A DNA stretch of 42,330 nt from positions 1 to 42,330 of the forward strand of contig CAMEHU010000013.1 of NCBI GenBank assembly GCA_945917765.1, given 5' to 3'. The DNA is from an uncultured Lachnospiraceae bacterium (GTDB lineage: Bacteria; Bacillota; Clostridia; TANB77; CAG-508). This document shows, in pieces, positions 21,501-29,402 of this stretch (the stretch's first letter is position 1; every line of letters begins with the position of its first letter). Both the position numbers and the translations under genes were made by a program. A model generated the notes under the pieces. The model made no database searches. It saw only the letters and a list, made by a program, of their open reading frames with translations, and was not told where the DNA came from.

Positions 21501-23576
21501 AGTTTGAGAGATTTCTATACTGCTAAAGAAATTAAAGTAACAAGTAATTATTATCAAGAAGTTAAAGTTGTTTGTACAGTTAAAAAGATTGATAAAACAT
21601 ACTTAACAAATCGTGCTGAAATAACAATCTATGGATATGAACAAAAAGATTCTAATGGAAATGTTGTATTTAAAGAAGCAACAGAAATTGGAAATGTTGA
21701 TAAAGATTCTGTTCAAGACACAATAAAAAATGATTTAGGATTAGATGATTGGTATGAAAAACATGTTGATTCAACTGATTCTAATTCAAACAAAGATAAT
21801 AACAACAATAACAACAACAATAACAACAATAATAACAACAATAATTCAAAAAATAATACAGACAAATACTATCCAGGAGCTCAAGATGATGATGATTTTG
21901 AAACAGTAGAATTATTAACAGGTAAATACAATGTTATAATTAAAAAAGTTGATAGTAAAGATAATAACAAAACATTATCAGGAGCTTACTTCACAGTTAG
22001 TGGTTCAAAAGTAGAAGAAACAAAAGTTGGACCAACAGCTGAAAATGGAGAAGTAACAGTATTAAAAGGTATCGAAATACTAAATGATAAACAAAATGAT
22101 GAATATGTAATCAAAGAAACAGAAGCACCAGTTGATTATCGTAAATATGATGGTGAAATAAAAGTTAAAGTTGGTACAAAATATAATGGAAAAGTATTTG
22201 TAATTGATGAAAATACTACAACTGTTGATGGAAAAGATGTTAAATTCTTTACAAATAATGATAAAACAACAATTACAATAGTTGTACCAAATGATAAAAA
22301 AGAATATGATTTAGCATTACGTAAATTCATTACTGAAGTTAATGGTGAAAAATTACAAGAATCTAGAGAACCAATGGTAACTGAAGAATCACTTTCAAAA
22401 TTAGCAAAAGGTGAAATAACAACAGCTGAATATAAACATCCAAAAACACCAGTTACTGTAAATACAAAGGATGTTGTTACTTATACATTCCGCATATATA
22501 ATGAAGGTGAAATTGACGCGATAGCTAAAGAAATTATGGACGATATACCAGCAGGATTAGAATTTTTACCTGATGATGAGTTAAATAAAAATGTATGGAC
22601 TATGTATAAAAAAGTTGATCAAAAAACTGATAAAACAGTAGAATTTGATGGTAAAAATTATGAACTTACTGACAAAGCTTCTGAAGCTGATATTATAGTA
22701 ACAGATAGTATTAAAGGTAATGTTATAAAAGCATTTGATGGTAAAAACTTAGACTTTAAAGAAGTTAAAGCTAACTTTAAAGTTGTTGAACCAAAAACAT
22801 CAGATAGAATTGTAACAAATCATGCGCAAATTACAAAACAAACAGACTCTAATGGTAACCCAGTTATCGATAGAGATTCAACTCCTAATGTTTGGGAAGA
22901 ACATCCAAGAGATGATGACCAAGATATTGAAAATATTAAAGTTAGATATTTTGATTTAGCTTTAAGAAAATGGGTAACAAAAGCTATTGTTTACGAAAAT
23001 GGAGTTGAAAAAGTAACAGAAACAAAACATGATGCTTGGGATGATCCAGAACCAGTTGTTAAAGTTGATTTAGCAAATAGTAATATTAATAATGTAACTG
23101 TTAAGTTTGAATATACAATTAGGGTTTACAATCAAGGTGAACATGATAGTGCTGTTGAAGGTAAAGCTAAAGAAATTACAGATTATATTCCTAAGGGATT
23201 AAAATTCGTTCAAGAAGATAACCCACAATGGACTGAAAAAGATGGAAATTATGTAACAAGAGCTTTAGAAAATACAGTATTAAAACCAGGTGAATATGCT
23301 GATGTTAAAATTATATTAACTTGGGTTAATGATGCAAACAATCTTGGTGTAAAAACTAACACAGCTGAAATTAGTGAAGATTACAATGATTACGGAACAC
23401 CAGATATAGATTCTACACCAAACAACAAAGTTCCAGGTGAAGATGATATTGATGATGCACCAGTATTATTAACAGTTAGAACAGGTACACCTATTATATA
23501 TACAGGTATTGCAATCGCTGTTATTGGTATAGTTTCAGTAGGTATTGTATTTATTAGAAAAAGAGTATTACAATAA
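18516..23576 (+). CDS. Giant repetitive adhesin with a probable thioester domain and CnaB/SpaA-like repeats
   Basis: This 1686-residue surface protein starts at an ATG behind AGGAGG. A basic N-terminus and membrane segment (about 15-35) form a signal anchor. Residues about 40-250 look like a thioester domain: Cys79 in NLFCIEEG and Gln194 in EQIALW match the Cys and PhiQxAPhiW motifs of host-binding TED adhesins. CnaB/SpaA-like domains, hallmark VIIKKVDSK and IKETEAP, start near residues 389, 750 and 1136 and are expected to form Lys-Asn isopeptide bonds. They alternate with DUF11-like beta domains opening with FDLSLRKFITK at 512, 877, 1263 and about 1478. A 16-Asn run occupies 1095-1110. The C-terminus reads LTVRTG, a membrane helix and IRKRVLQ, with no LPXTG, so anchoring may be by a non-canonical sortase signal or by the helix. 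Role: attachment to host or neighbouring cells, inferred from family. Confidence 0.85.
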   Translation: MFKFKMSLLLQNVKFRVAVATLILAAIIAGVVLIPKNKAGNVSESVSVVANESGVSVNGVKYLTITKYGQAQGYNNLFCIEEGANLWDVVTYNNPIPMSQAGNYFTNYNAAMWIANNMYLRDVAGVNGLSNETARDLTALNLANILTTSDVKAKVAQKGLNGAENVTAKQIFDLRNVIIGNGQQAKPALEIVEQIALWTFSKNINPEILEQYKKPEAFFQNTNLSNEQQIALKYVYYALTSLAESNASTATSTISLNKAQAQFNENTYQVGPYYLQSNGKNMTNFEFGATSEAKLPISVVVTKNDGTTEQKGQEIIIKNQDGSFYINLDAYRDNVKKVDLRIDSILTGVNSEAYVLDGGNSQNLMTISKSASATSLTDSKEIIITVPEGKFSMNIRKVKDDGTTVLTDKAAHFKVNGETSYTKNGILQIESGREIENADQVISYEIVETKSPDGYIGYKGVMKVNVAFKQVGKTYVIDRERTTTEGFNEGARVEFSDDNQNITVVVPNKEREFDLSLRKFITKVDDVNVEPSREPVINVQSIKDLQATGTASYFHTKDSVSVSVGSKVEYTIRVYNEDVTLGFARQITDYIPDGLRFIKIADESAKEYTTTSKEGDKVIVLNYNGKREIKSLRDFIGAQDVKITNEYYQEVKVICVVEKTDLKFITSRAEITNYGYFDKDSEGKGSEWKSATAIGNVDKDSAQNTIKNELNLNTWYESHVNENDGANHITKYYPGVQDDDDFETVEVVTGKYNVIIKKVDSKDENKTLAGAYFTVSGSKVKETKVGPTAENGEVAVLKGIEIENDKQKDEYIIKETEAPADYKKYDGEIKVKVGTKTNGKTYVIDEKSTTVDGKDVKSSISADNTTLTIVIPNEKEEFDLSLRKFITKIDGEKIAQSREPVINAQSIKDLQALGTASYFHSKSSVGVTEGAQIEYTLRVYNEGEINGFAKQITDYIPEGLDFVKIADESAKEYTTTSKPGDKAIVINYTGNKGIASLRDFYTAKEIKVTSNYYQEVKVVCTVKKIDKTYLTNRAEITIYGYEQKDSNGNVVFKEATEIGNVDKDSVQDTIKNDLGLDDWYEKHVDSTDSNSNKDNNNNNNNNNNNNNNNNSKNNTDKYYPGAQDDDDFETVELLTGKYNVIIKKVDSKDNNKTLSGAYFTVSGSKVEETKVGPTAENGEVTVLKGIEILNDKQNDEYVIKETEAPVDYRKYDGEIKVKVGTKYNGKVFVIDENTTTVDGKDVKFFTNNDKTTITIVVPNDKKEYDLALRKFITEVNGEKLQESREPMVTEESLSKLAKGEITTAEYKHPKTPVTVNTKDVVTYTFRIYNEGEIDAIAKEIMDDIPAGLEFLPDDELNKNVWTMYKKVDQKTDKTVEFDGKNYELTDKASEADIIVTDSIKGNVIKAFDGKNLDFKEVKANFKVVEPKTSDRIVTNHAQITKQTDSNGNPVIDRDSTPNVWEEHPRDDDQDIENIKVRYFDLALRKWVTKAIVYENGVEKVTETKHDAWDDPEPVVKVDLANSNINNVTVKFEYTIRVYNQGEHDSAVEGKAKEITDYIPKGLKFVQEDNPQWTEKDGNYVTRALENTVLKPGEYADVKIILTWVNDANNLGVKTNTAEISEDYNDYGTPDIDSTPNNKVPGEDDIDDAPVLLTVRTGTPIIYTGIAIAVIGIVSVGIVFIRKRVLQ
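20049..22301 (+). repeat. Two long tandem coding repeats in the adhesin
   Basis: Unit 1 is 20049-21143 (365 codons) and unit 2 is 21144-22301 (386 codons, longer mainly because of the Asn run). Each is one DUF11-like plus one CnaB/SpaA-like domain, with stretches of nearly identical protein such as ITDYIP, IKIADESAKEYTTTSK and GPTAENGEV. A third, diverged copy starts at 22302. Such an arrangement can expand or shrink by recombination. Confidence 0.85.
21798..21845 (+). repeat. AAY trinucleotide microsatellite (16 Asn codons)
   Basis: Sixteen consecutive AAC/AAT codons form a flexible linker between a DUF11-like and a CnaB-like domain. Slippage would change length by whole codons, so the frame is kept. 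Confidence 0.9.
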
Positions 23577-23637
23577 TAATAATTTTAAAAAGATATTATA
23601 ATTTGATAAAGATATTTTAAACATTTATATATAAAAT

Positions 23638-23697
23638 AAGAGGTATAATAAGGATATTTACTTTGGTAGATGCTGATTATACCTCTTGTTTTTTTTA
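23638..23697 (+). terminator. rho-independent terminator after the adhesin
   Basis: A perfect 12-bp stem AAGAGGTATAAT (23638-23649) / ATTATACCTCTT (23676-23687) with a 26-nt loop, then GTTTTTTTT. Downstream, TGTTAAAAT at 23698-23706 is a possible extended -10 element for tex without a clear -35. Confidence 0.88.
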
Positions 23698-23818
23698 TGT
23701 TAAAATGATATGATATGTGCAAGAAATGTTAATAAGTGAAATGCAAAATATAAAATTGTGTTTCTAATATCCCAAAGGACATTATTTATGAGAAAAGAAT
23801 TTACTAGGAGGAACAAGG

Positions 23819-25966
23819 ATGGAAAAAATTATTCAAATTATTGCTGATGAGTTAGGAGTAAAGTTCGGACAAGTTGAAAATACTGTGAAGTTGATTGATG
23901 AAGGGAATACTATTCCATTTATAGCTCGTTACAGAAAAGAAGTTACTGGTGGTCTTAGTGACGAACAATTAAGAGATTTAGGGGAAAGATTAAATTATTT
24001 AAGAAACTTAGAAACTAGAAAAGAAGAAGTTAAAAATTCTATTGAAGAGCAAGGAAAACTTACAGAGGAGATTGTTACTGCTTTACAAAATGCTAAAATT
24101 TTGGCTGAAGTTGAAGATATTTACAGACCATATAAGCAAAAAAAGAGAACAAGGGCAACTATTGCAAAGGAAAAAGGTCTAGAGCCTTTAGCAGAGATTA
24201 TATTTAATCAACAAGAAAAAGAAGATTTAAATAAAATTGCAGAAGGCTTCATTGATAGCGAAAAAGGTGTTGAAACAGCTCAAGATGCTATAGCTGGTGC
24301 TATGGATATTATTGCTGAAAATATTTCTGATGATGCTAAATATAGAAAAGAGATTAAAAGATTATGTTATAGAGATGGATTAATTGTAACAAAAGGTGAC
24401 CCAGAAGTTAAATCAAGTTATGAAATGTATTATGATTTTAATGAAAAGGTTAGTAGAATTCCTAGTCACAGAATTTTAGCAATTAATAGAGGGGAAAAAG
24501 AGGATTTCCTAAAAGTTAAAATGGAAAAGCCTGAAGAACAGATAATTAACTATATTGAAAGAGATATCATAAAAGGAGAAACTCAGTTTTCTCAAATTCT
24601 AAGAGATACAATTTTAGATAGTTTTAAAAGACTTATTGAGCCATCAGTTGAAAGAGAAATTCGTTCTGATTTAACTGAAAAAGCAGAAGAACAAGCTATT
24701 AAGGTTTTTGGGCAAAATGCTAAACAATTATTATTAGGAGCACCATTAAAAGGCTTAACTGTAATGGGATTTGACCCAGCATATAGAACAGGCTGTAAAA
24801 TTGCTGTAATAGATGAAACAGGAAAATTGTTAACAACAACAACTGTATATCCAACAGAGCCTCAAAATGATGTTGAGGGTGCTAAAAAAGAATTAGTAAA
24901 ATTAATTAACAAATTTGATATAAACATGATAGCAATTGGAAATGGAACTGCATCAAGAGAATCAGAAACATTTGTGTCTAATATGATTTCAGAGCTTGAT
25001 AAAGAAATATATTATGCAATTGTTAGTGAAGCTGGTGCATCTGTATATTCTGCATCAAAACTTGCAACAGAAGAATATCCTGATATAAATGTTTCATTAA
25101 GAGGTGCAATTTCAATTGCAAGAAGACTTCAAGATCCTCTTGCAGAATTAGTTAAAATAGAGCCAAAAGCTATAGGTGTTGGACAATATCAACATGATGT
25201 TAACCAAAAAAGATTAACTGAAAGTTTAACAGGTGTTGTTGAAGATGCGGTTAATAAAGTAGGGGTTGATGTAAATACTGCTACTCCATCTTTATTATCA
25301 TATGTTTCAGGAATTAATAAAACAATTGCAAATAATATTGTTAAATATAGAGATGAAAATGGAAAATTAAAAGAAAGAAAAGAACTTTTAAAAGTACCTA
25401 AATTAGGAAAAGTAGCTTTTGAACAATGTGCTGGTTTTATTCGTATTTTTGATGGAAAAAATCCTTTAGAGATAACAGCGGTTCACCCTGAAAGTTACGA
25501 TGTTGCTGAAAAGCTTTTAAAGAAAATCGGATATGATAAAAATGATTTAGTTGATAAAGATAAATTAAATGAAATAAAAGCACATTTAAGTGCATTAAAT
25601 GTGGAAAAGACAGCTAAAGAATTGGATGTTGGAGAATTAACATTAAAAGATATTATAGAAGAGCTTTCAAAACCAGGAAGAGATCCAAGAGATGAAATGC
25701 CAAAACCAGTATTAAGAAGTGATGTATTAAAATTTGAGGATTTAAAAGAAGGGATGATTTTAACAGGAACAGTAAGAAATGTTATTGATTTTGGGGCTTT
25801 TGTAGATATTGGTGTTAAACATGATGGATTAGTTCATATCTCAGAATTAAGTGACAAATTTGTAAAAAATCCATCTGATATTGTTTCTGTTGGTGATGTT
25901 GTCAAAGTAAAAGTAATTAAAATTGATACTGAAAGACAAAAAGTTGGATTAAGTATGAAGATTTAG
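23819..25966 (+). CDS. tex: Tex family RNA-binding transcription accessory protein
   Basis: Tex binds nucleic acids and influences transcription and translation in many bacteria. It has 715 residues, full length, with TAGGAGGA before the ATG. Order of parts: N-terminal helical region with ELGVKFGQVENTVKLIDEGNTIPFIARYRKEVTG split over its typical opening, the YqgF/RNase H-like domain (VMGFDPAYRTGCKIAVID, IAIGNGTASRE), helix-hairpin-helix segments (NTATPSLLSYVSGI, LLKVPKLGKVAFEQCAGFIRI) and a C-terminal S1 domain (about residues 645-715, GTVRNVIDFGAFVDIGVKHD). It is separated from the adhesin by a terminator and stands alone as a housekeeping gene. Confidence 0.97.
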   Translation: MEKIIQIIADELGVKFGQVENTVKLIDEGNTIPFIARYRKEVTGGLSDEQLRDLGERLNYLRNLETRKEEVKNSIEEQGKLTEEIVTALQNAKILAEVEDIYRPYKQKKRTRATIAKEKGLEPLAEIIFNQQEKEDLNKIAEGFIDSEKGVETAQDAIAGAMDIIAENISDDAKYRKEIKRLCYRDGLIVTKGDPEVKSSYEMYYDFNEKVSRIPSHRILAINRGEKEDFLKVKMEKPEEQIINYIERDIIKGETQFSQILRDTILDSFKRLIEPSVEREIRSDLTEKAEEQAIKVFGQNAKQLLLGAPLKGLTVMGFDPAYRTGCKIAVIDETGKLLTTTTVYPTEPQNDVEGAKKELVKLINKFDINMIAIGNGTASRESETFVSNMISELDKEIYYAIVSEAGASVYSASKLATEEYPDINVSLRGAISIARRLQDPLAELVKIEPKAIGVGQYQHDVNQKRLTESLTGVVEDAVNKVGVDVNTATPSLLSYVSGINKTIANNIVKYRDENGKLKERKELLKVPKLGKVAFEQCAGFIRIFDGKNPLEITAVHPESYDVAEKLLKKIGYDKNDLVDKDKLNEIKAHLSALNVEKTAKELDVGELTLKDIIEELSKPGRDPRDEMPKPVLRSDVLKFEDLKEGMILTGTVRNVIDFGAFVDIGVKHDGLVHISELSDKFVKNPSDIVSVGDVVKVKVIKIDTERQKVGLSMKI

Positions 25967-26117
25967 TTTTTAGAAAAAAGAAATAAGGTTGAATATTATA
26001 GAGTTATAATATAAGAGTAAAAATTAATATTTATATAAAAAGTAAAATTATTATTTATATAAAAAACTAATATTTATATTAAATCAAAATCCTTTAAAAC
26101 TAATGAGGAGAGAAAAT

Positions 26118-26747
26118 ATGGAGAATAATAAAAAATATAATCAAGATAAAAGTGAAAAAATAACAAAGCAGGATACTATTAAAATAAAAACAAATCAAGA
26201 TACAATTGAAAGAATAAAAACAATATGTATAATACTTCTTTCTATAATTCTATTTATATATCTAGCAATTGGTATATTTAATATGTCAAAAGGTGGAAAA
26301 ATGGGATTTTTCTCACTTAGGTTTTATATTATGGCATCTGATTCAAATGAGGCGGGTACGTCTTCAGGAGATTTAATAATTGCTAGAAAAATGAATGTAA
26401 AAAGACTTAAACAAAATGATGATGTTATATATCAAAAAAATAACATAATGATAATAAAAAAAGTAAGCAAAGCTGAAAATAATGCAGGAAACATAAGTAT
26501 TTATGTCGAAAATGATAAAAATAATTCAGAAGAAAAATTGGACAATTCTCATATCGTTGGAAAAGTACTTCACAGAGTGAAAGGAATTGGAAATGTAGCA
26601 ATGTTTATACAAAGTCCTTTAGGAACAGTGAATCTTATTTTGATTGTTATTTGCATTTTCATACTAATAAAAAAATTGATGTATAATAATAAGTCTGATG
26701 ATGACGAAGAGTCAATTTCTAATGATAAAACATCTGATGAAGAATAG
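26118..26747 (+). CDS. Divergent signal-peptidase-like membrane protein (S26 family)
   Basis: This 209-residue protein begins at the ATG at 26118, which has AGGAGAG 5-6 nt upstream; the ATG at 26103 lies within that SD sequence. A charged cytoplasmic head is followed by a membrane helix (about residues 35-57), an external S26-like domain and a C-terminal membrane helix with an acidic tail. The family context is clear from SGDLIIARK and the GKVLHRV...GIGNVAMFIQSPLGTV ending. The active-site motifs have drifted: SGSMEP of the family reads SDSNEA (Ser76 retained), the VHR motif of SipW-type enzymes reads IIKK (Lys114 where His is expected), and the KGDNN motif is lost. It may be a Lys-dyad peptidase or an inactive accessory resembling SipA of streptococcal pilus loci. 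It is co-transcribed with the next gene (32-nt gap). Confidence 0.75.
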   Translation: MENNKKYNQDKSEKITKQDTIKIKTNQDTIERIKTICIILLSIILFIYLAIGIFNMSKGGKMGFFSLRFYIMASDSNEAGTSSGDLIIARKMNVKRLKQNDDVIYQKNNIMIIKKVSKAENNAGNISIYVENDKNNSEEKLDNSHIVGKVLHRVKGIGNVAMFIQSPLGTVNLILIVICIFILIKKLMYNNKSDDDEESISNDKTSDEE

Positions 26748-26779
26748 ATGAATAAATTGATAAGAAGGAAATTAGTAAT

Positions 26780-27358
26780 ATGGATAACAAAAGTGAAAAA
26801 AAATTAGATGAAAAAATCAAAAACAAGACAAGAACAGAGAATAAAACGGTTAAAACCAAAAGTCGTAAGAAAAAAATAAAAAAAATAATAAATGTAATAG
26901 ACTACATTGTGATTTTTCTTGTTATTTTCGTAAATGCAGTATTAATTTTTAAGTCAATGAGTAATCCAGGAAAATCACCATCAATATTTGGTAAAAAGGC
27001 ATTTGTTATTATTTCAGGAAGTATGATTCCTCATATTCAAATAGGAGATGTGGTTTTAATTAACGAAACTAACAATGTTGCTGTTGGAGATGTTATTGCT
27101 TTCAGGCGAGATTCAAGTGTTATTGTACACAGAATTGTTAAAGAAATGAATGTTAATGGTAAATTAATGTATCAAACAAAAGGTGACAATAATAATGTTG
27201 AAGATAAGGAATTAGTTGAAACATCAATTATTGAGGGAGTAATGTTTGGAAAAATTCCTTTTATAGGTAAAATCTTTTTATGGCTATATAACCATATTTC
27301 AATTGTTATTGCAGTAGCTATAATAATTATAATTCTTAAGTTTTTTATTACAAGATAA
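26780..27358 (+). CDS. sipW: Signal peptidase I, SipW/ER type
   Basis: It removes signal peptides from exported proteins; SipW-type enzymes often serve a restricted set of surface or matrix proteins. The 192-residue protein has a Lys-rich cytoplasmic head, a membrane helix (about residues 41-62) and the catalytic domain with all hallmarks: IISGSMIPHIQIGD (catalytic Ser81), GDVIAFRR, VIVHRIVKE (His117 as general base, ER/archaeal style) and YQTKGDNNNVED (Lys134-Gly-Asp136). A second membrane helix ends the protein (HISIVIAVAIIIIILKFF). AAGGAA lies 9 nt before the ATG. The enzyme looks fully functional next to a degenerate paralogue. The giant adhesin 3.2 kb upstream and the pilin-like protein are plausible substrates by inference. 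Confidence 0.88.
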   Translation: MDNKSEKKLDEKIKNKTRTENKTVKTKSRKKKIKKIINVIDYIVIFLVIFVNAVLIFKSMSNPGKSPSIFGKKAFVIISGSMIPHIQIGDVVLINETNNVAVGDVIAFRRDSSVIVHRIVKEMNVNGKLMYQTKGDNNNVEDKELVETSIIEGVMFGKIPFIGKIFLWLYNHISIVIAVAIIIIILKFFITR

Positions 27359-27418
27359 TATAGAGGAACGTAAAAAAATATAAAAATACAATAAATATAA
27401 TAAATAGGAATAAAAGAA

Positions 27419-27464
27419 CTCCTTTAAAATAAACTTATACAAAGTTTATTTTAAAGGGGTTTTT
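27419..27464 (+). promoter_or_regulatory. Terminator-like hairpin that buries the ZIP gene's Shine-Dalgarno
   Basis: A stem of 17 bp (27419-27435 with 27443-27459, one G·U) with a 7-nt loop is followed by TTTTT (27460-27464). The only SD for the next gene, AAAGGGG (27453-27459), is inside its 3' arm, and the ATG starts at 27469. It ends the sipW transcript and may also switch the downstream transporter at transcription or translation. Confidence 0.75.
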
Positions 27465-27468
27465 AATA

Positions 27469-28216
27469 ATGGAAGACTTAATAAAAACAACTATTTTAGG
27501 CTTGTTTTTCGGAACATTTGGAACAACTTTAGGAGGAATTATTGGAGTTACTTTTAAAAGGAATTCTGATAATTTTTTAGGATTTATTTTATCACTGGCA
27601 TCTGGCTTAATGACCGCAATTGTGTGTTTTGAATTAATTCCAGAAGCAATGGAAATTTCAAAAATATGGACAGTTTTATGTGGCATAATTCTAGGAATTC
27701 TATTAATGATATTTTGTGACATAACTGTTGAAAAAAAATTCAAAAAAATGAAAATAAATGATAAAAAAGATAGCTTATTAAAAACTGGAATAATTGTAAG
27801 TATAGGTCTTGCAATTCATAATTTCCCAGAAGGGCTAGCTATAGGTACTGGATTTGAAGCATCACTATCACTAGGATATTCACTAGCTATAGCAATTGCA
27901 ATGCATGATGTTCCAGAAGGAATATCAATGGCAGTTCCAATGAAAAATGGAGGAATAAAAACAAGTAAAGTAATTTTTTATATAATACTTTCAGGAATAA
28001 CAACACGGAATAGGAGCATTCTTTGGCGCTCTAATAGGAGGAATTTCACAAAATATAATAGCACTATGCTTAGCATTTGCAGCAGGAGCAATGTTATATA
28101 TTGTTTCAGGGGAGTTAATACCAGAATCAAATAATCTATCTAAAACTAAGTTTCCAACCATCGGAAATATTTTAGGCTTTATTTTAGGATACTTGAGCCT
28201 TAATATACACTTTTAA
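27469..28216 (+). pseudogene. ZIP-family divalent metal transporter, one frameshift
   Basis: ZIP proteins import zinc, iron or manganese across the membrane. The frame from 27469 gives a good ZIP protein to SGITT. It then shifts: an extra C at about 28004 (…ACAACACGGAATAGG…) moves the rest, GIGAFFGALIGGISQNIIAL, into another frame that runs to a TAA at 28214-28216. Read together, the gene makes about 248 residues with eight hydrophobic segments, the normal size of the short ZupT/GufA-like group. The metal-site motifs are intact: HNFPEG in helix 4 and HDVPEG in helix 5. As sequenced, the product would be cut after helix 5-6. Either an assembly error or a fresh loss of function. Confidence 0.85.
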
Positions 28217-28249
28217 AGCAGAAAACTTAAGGAAAAAAATGGAAATCTA

Positions 28250-28278
28250 TTGAAAAAAACTTATATTCAAGATATAAT
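28250..28278 (+). promoter_or_regulatory. Promoter of the DUF4321-radC-mre operon
   Basis: TTGAAA (28250-28255), a 17-bp spacer and TATAAT (28273-28278), 48 nt before the DUF4321 start codon. No terminator follows until 34849, so it may drive all seven genes to minC. Confidence 0.75.
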
Positions 28279-28325
28279 ACCAACAGTAAACAACAAAAAA
28301 TAACAAAAGAAAAGGGAGGAAAAAA

Positions 28326-28583
28326 ATGGCAACAAGAGATAAAAATATATGGATATTAATCGTATTTATACTAGCTGGTCTAGTAATAGGGGGACTTATA
28401 GGACAATTTGCAGCAAAAATGGATTCATTATGGTGGTTAGCATATGGAGAAAGTTTTGGTTTATCAGAACCATTACAATTAGATTTAAGCATTATCAAAC
28501 TTACATTTTCAATAATGCTAAAAATAAACATTTCAAGTATCATTGGAATGGCAATAGCTATTTTTGTTTATAGAAAAGTGTAA
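28326..28583 (+). CDS. DUF4321 family small membrane protein
   Basis: This 85-residue protein has two membrane helices: one at about residues 8-30 (WILIVFILAGLVIGGLIGQF) and one at about 60-82. Between them, FGLSEPLQLDLSIIKLTFS is the family's conserved loop pattern (F....P..LDL..i.ltFg). The end is IIGMAIAIFVYRKV. GGGAGG lies 7 nt before the ATG. The family has no known function but is recurrently placed just upstream of radC/mreB in Clostridia, as here. A role in cell-shape or membrane organisation is only suggested by that position. Confidence 0.88.
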   Translation: MATRDKNIWILIVFILAGLVIGGLIGQFAAKMDSLWWLAYGESFGLSEPLQLDLSIIKLTFSIMLKINISSIIGMAIAIFVYRKV

Positions 28584-28618
28584 TTATTAACTAATATATT
28601 CTGGGAGAAAGGATAATT

Positions 28619-29402
28619 ATGACAATAAAAATTAAACAACTTCCAGAAACAGAAAGGCCATATGAAAAATTGGAATTATATGGCGAAAAAATGTTATCAA
28701 ATGCTGAACTTTTGGCAATAATAATCAAAAGTGGAACAAAAGAAAATACATCTGTAGAACTTGCAAATAAAGTTTTATCTTTAATTACAGATAATCATGT
28801 AACAAATGATTCATTATCAAACAAAGCACAAGATATTTCATGTAAATATAATAGTGCTTATAATGATAATAATTCTAATAATATTTTACAATCATTACAA
28901 CAAATTTCTTTAGAAGAATTTCAAAAAATAAAGGGAATTGGAAAAGTAAAAGCAATTCAGCTTAAAGCAGTTTGTGAATTAGCTAGAAGAATGGCACAAC
29001 CTATTAATAAAAGAAATATAAAAATTAATTCTTCAGTTGATGTAGCACAATTGCTAATGGAAGAATTAAGATTTGAAAAGGTTGAATATGCTAAATTGTT
29101 GTTATTGAATTCTAAAAATATTTTAATTAGAATTATTGATGTTTCTAAAGGTGGGACAAATTCTGCTATTGTTGAGCCAAAAGAAGTTTTGCAAGAAGCT
29201 ATAAAATCGGGAATTCCTAAAATTATTTTGGTGCATAATCATCCAAGCCGGAGATGCAACACCAAGCAGAGCTGATATAGAAATGACAAAAAGGTTATAT
29301 TCTGCTGCCAATATTTTAGGAATTCAATTGTTAGATCATATTGTTATTGGCAACAGGTGTTATACAAGTATTTTCTCGACAGAAAGGATTGTGGAAAATT
29401 AA
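28619..29402 (+). pseudogene. radC: RadC/YsnF-type JAB domain protein, one frameshift near the catalytic motif
   Basis: RadC proteins carry a helix-hairpin-helix and a JAB1/MPN zinc-hydrolase-like domain; despite the name their role in repair is doubtful. The frame from 28619 reads LPETERPYEKLELYGEKMLSNAELLAI, IKGIGKVKAIQLKAVCELARR and VHNHPS. An extra C (…CCAAGCCGGAGATG…, about 29248) then breaks the JAB motif HNHPSGDATPSRAD. The restored frame ends at TAA 29400-29402, giving about 260 residues, longer than the usual about 225 because of a 35-residue Asn/Ser-rich insert (about residues 58-95). The stop directly abuts the mreB ATG. As sequenced the product would lose the last zinc ligand region. 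Error or decay is unresolved. Confidence 0.88.

Noticed and set aside
21798-21845. Asn run as CRISPR-like or non-coding repeat
   Set aside because: It is a simple in-frame AAY run with no spacers.
27995-28010. Programmed frameshift in the ZIP gene and in radC
   Set aside because: No slippery codon run, no stop codon at the shift and no known precedent in these families; an insertion of C explains both.
28349-28573. Second + frame overlapping the DUF4321 gene
   Set aside because: The overlapping frame matches a known family with a good SD; the alternative has neither.
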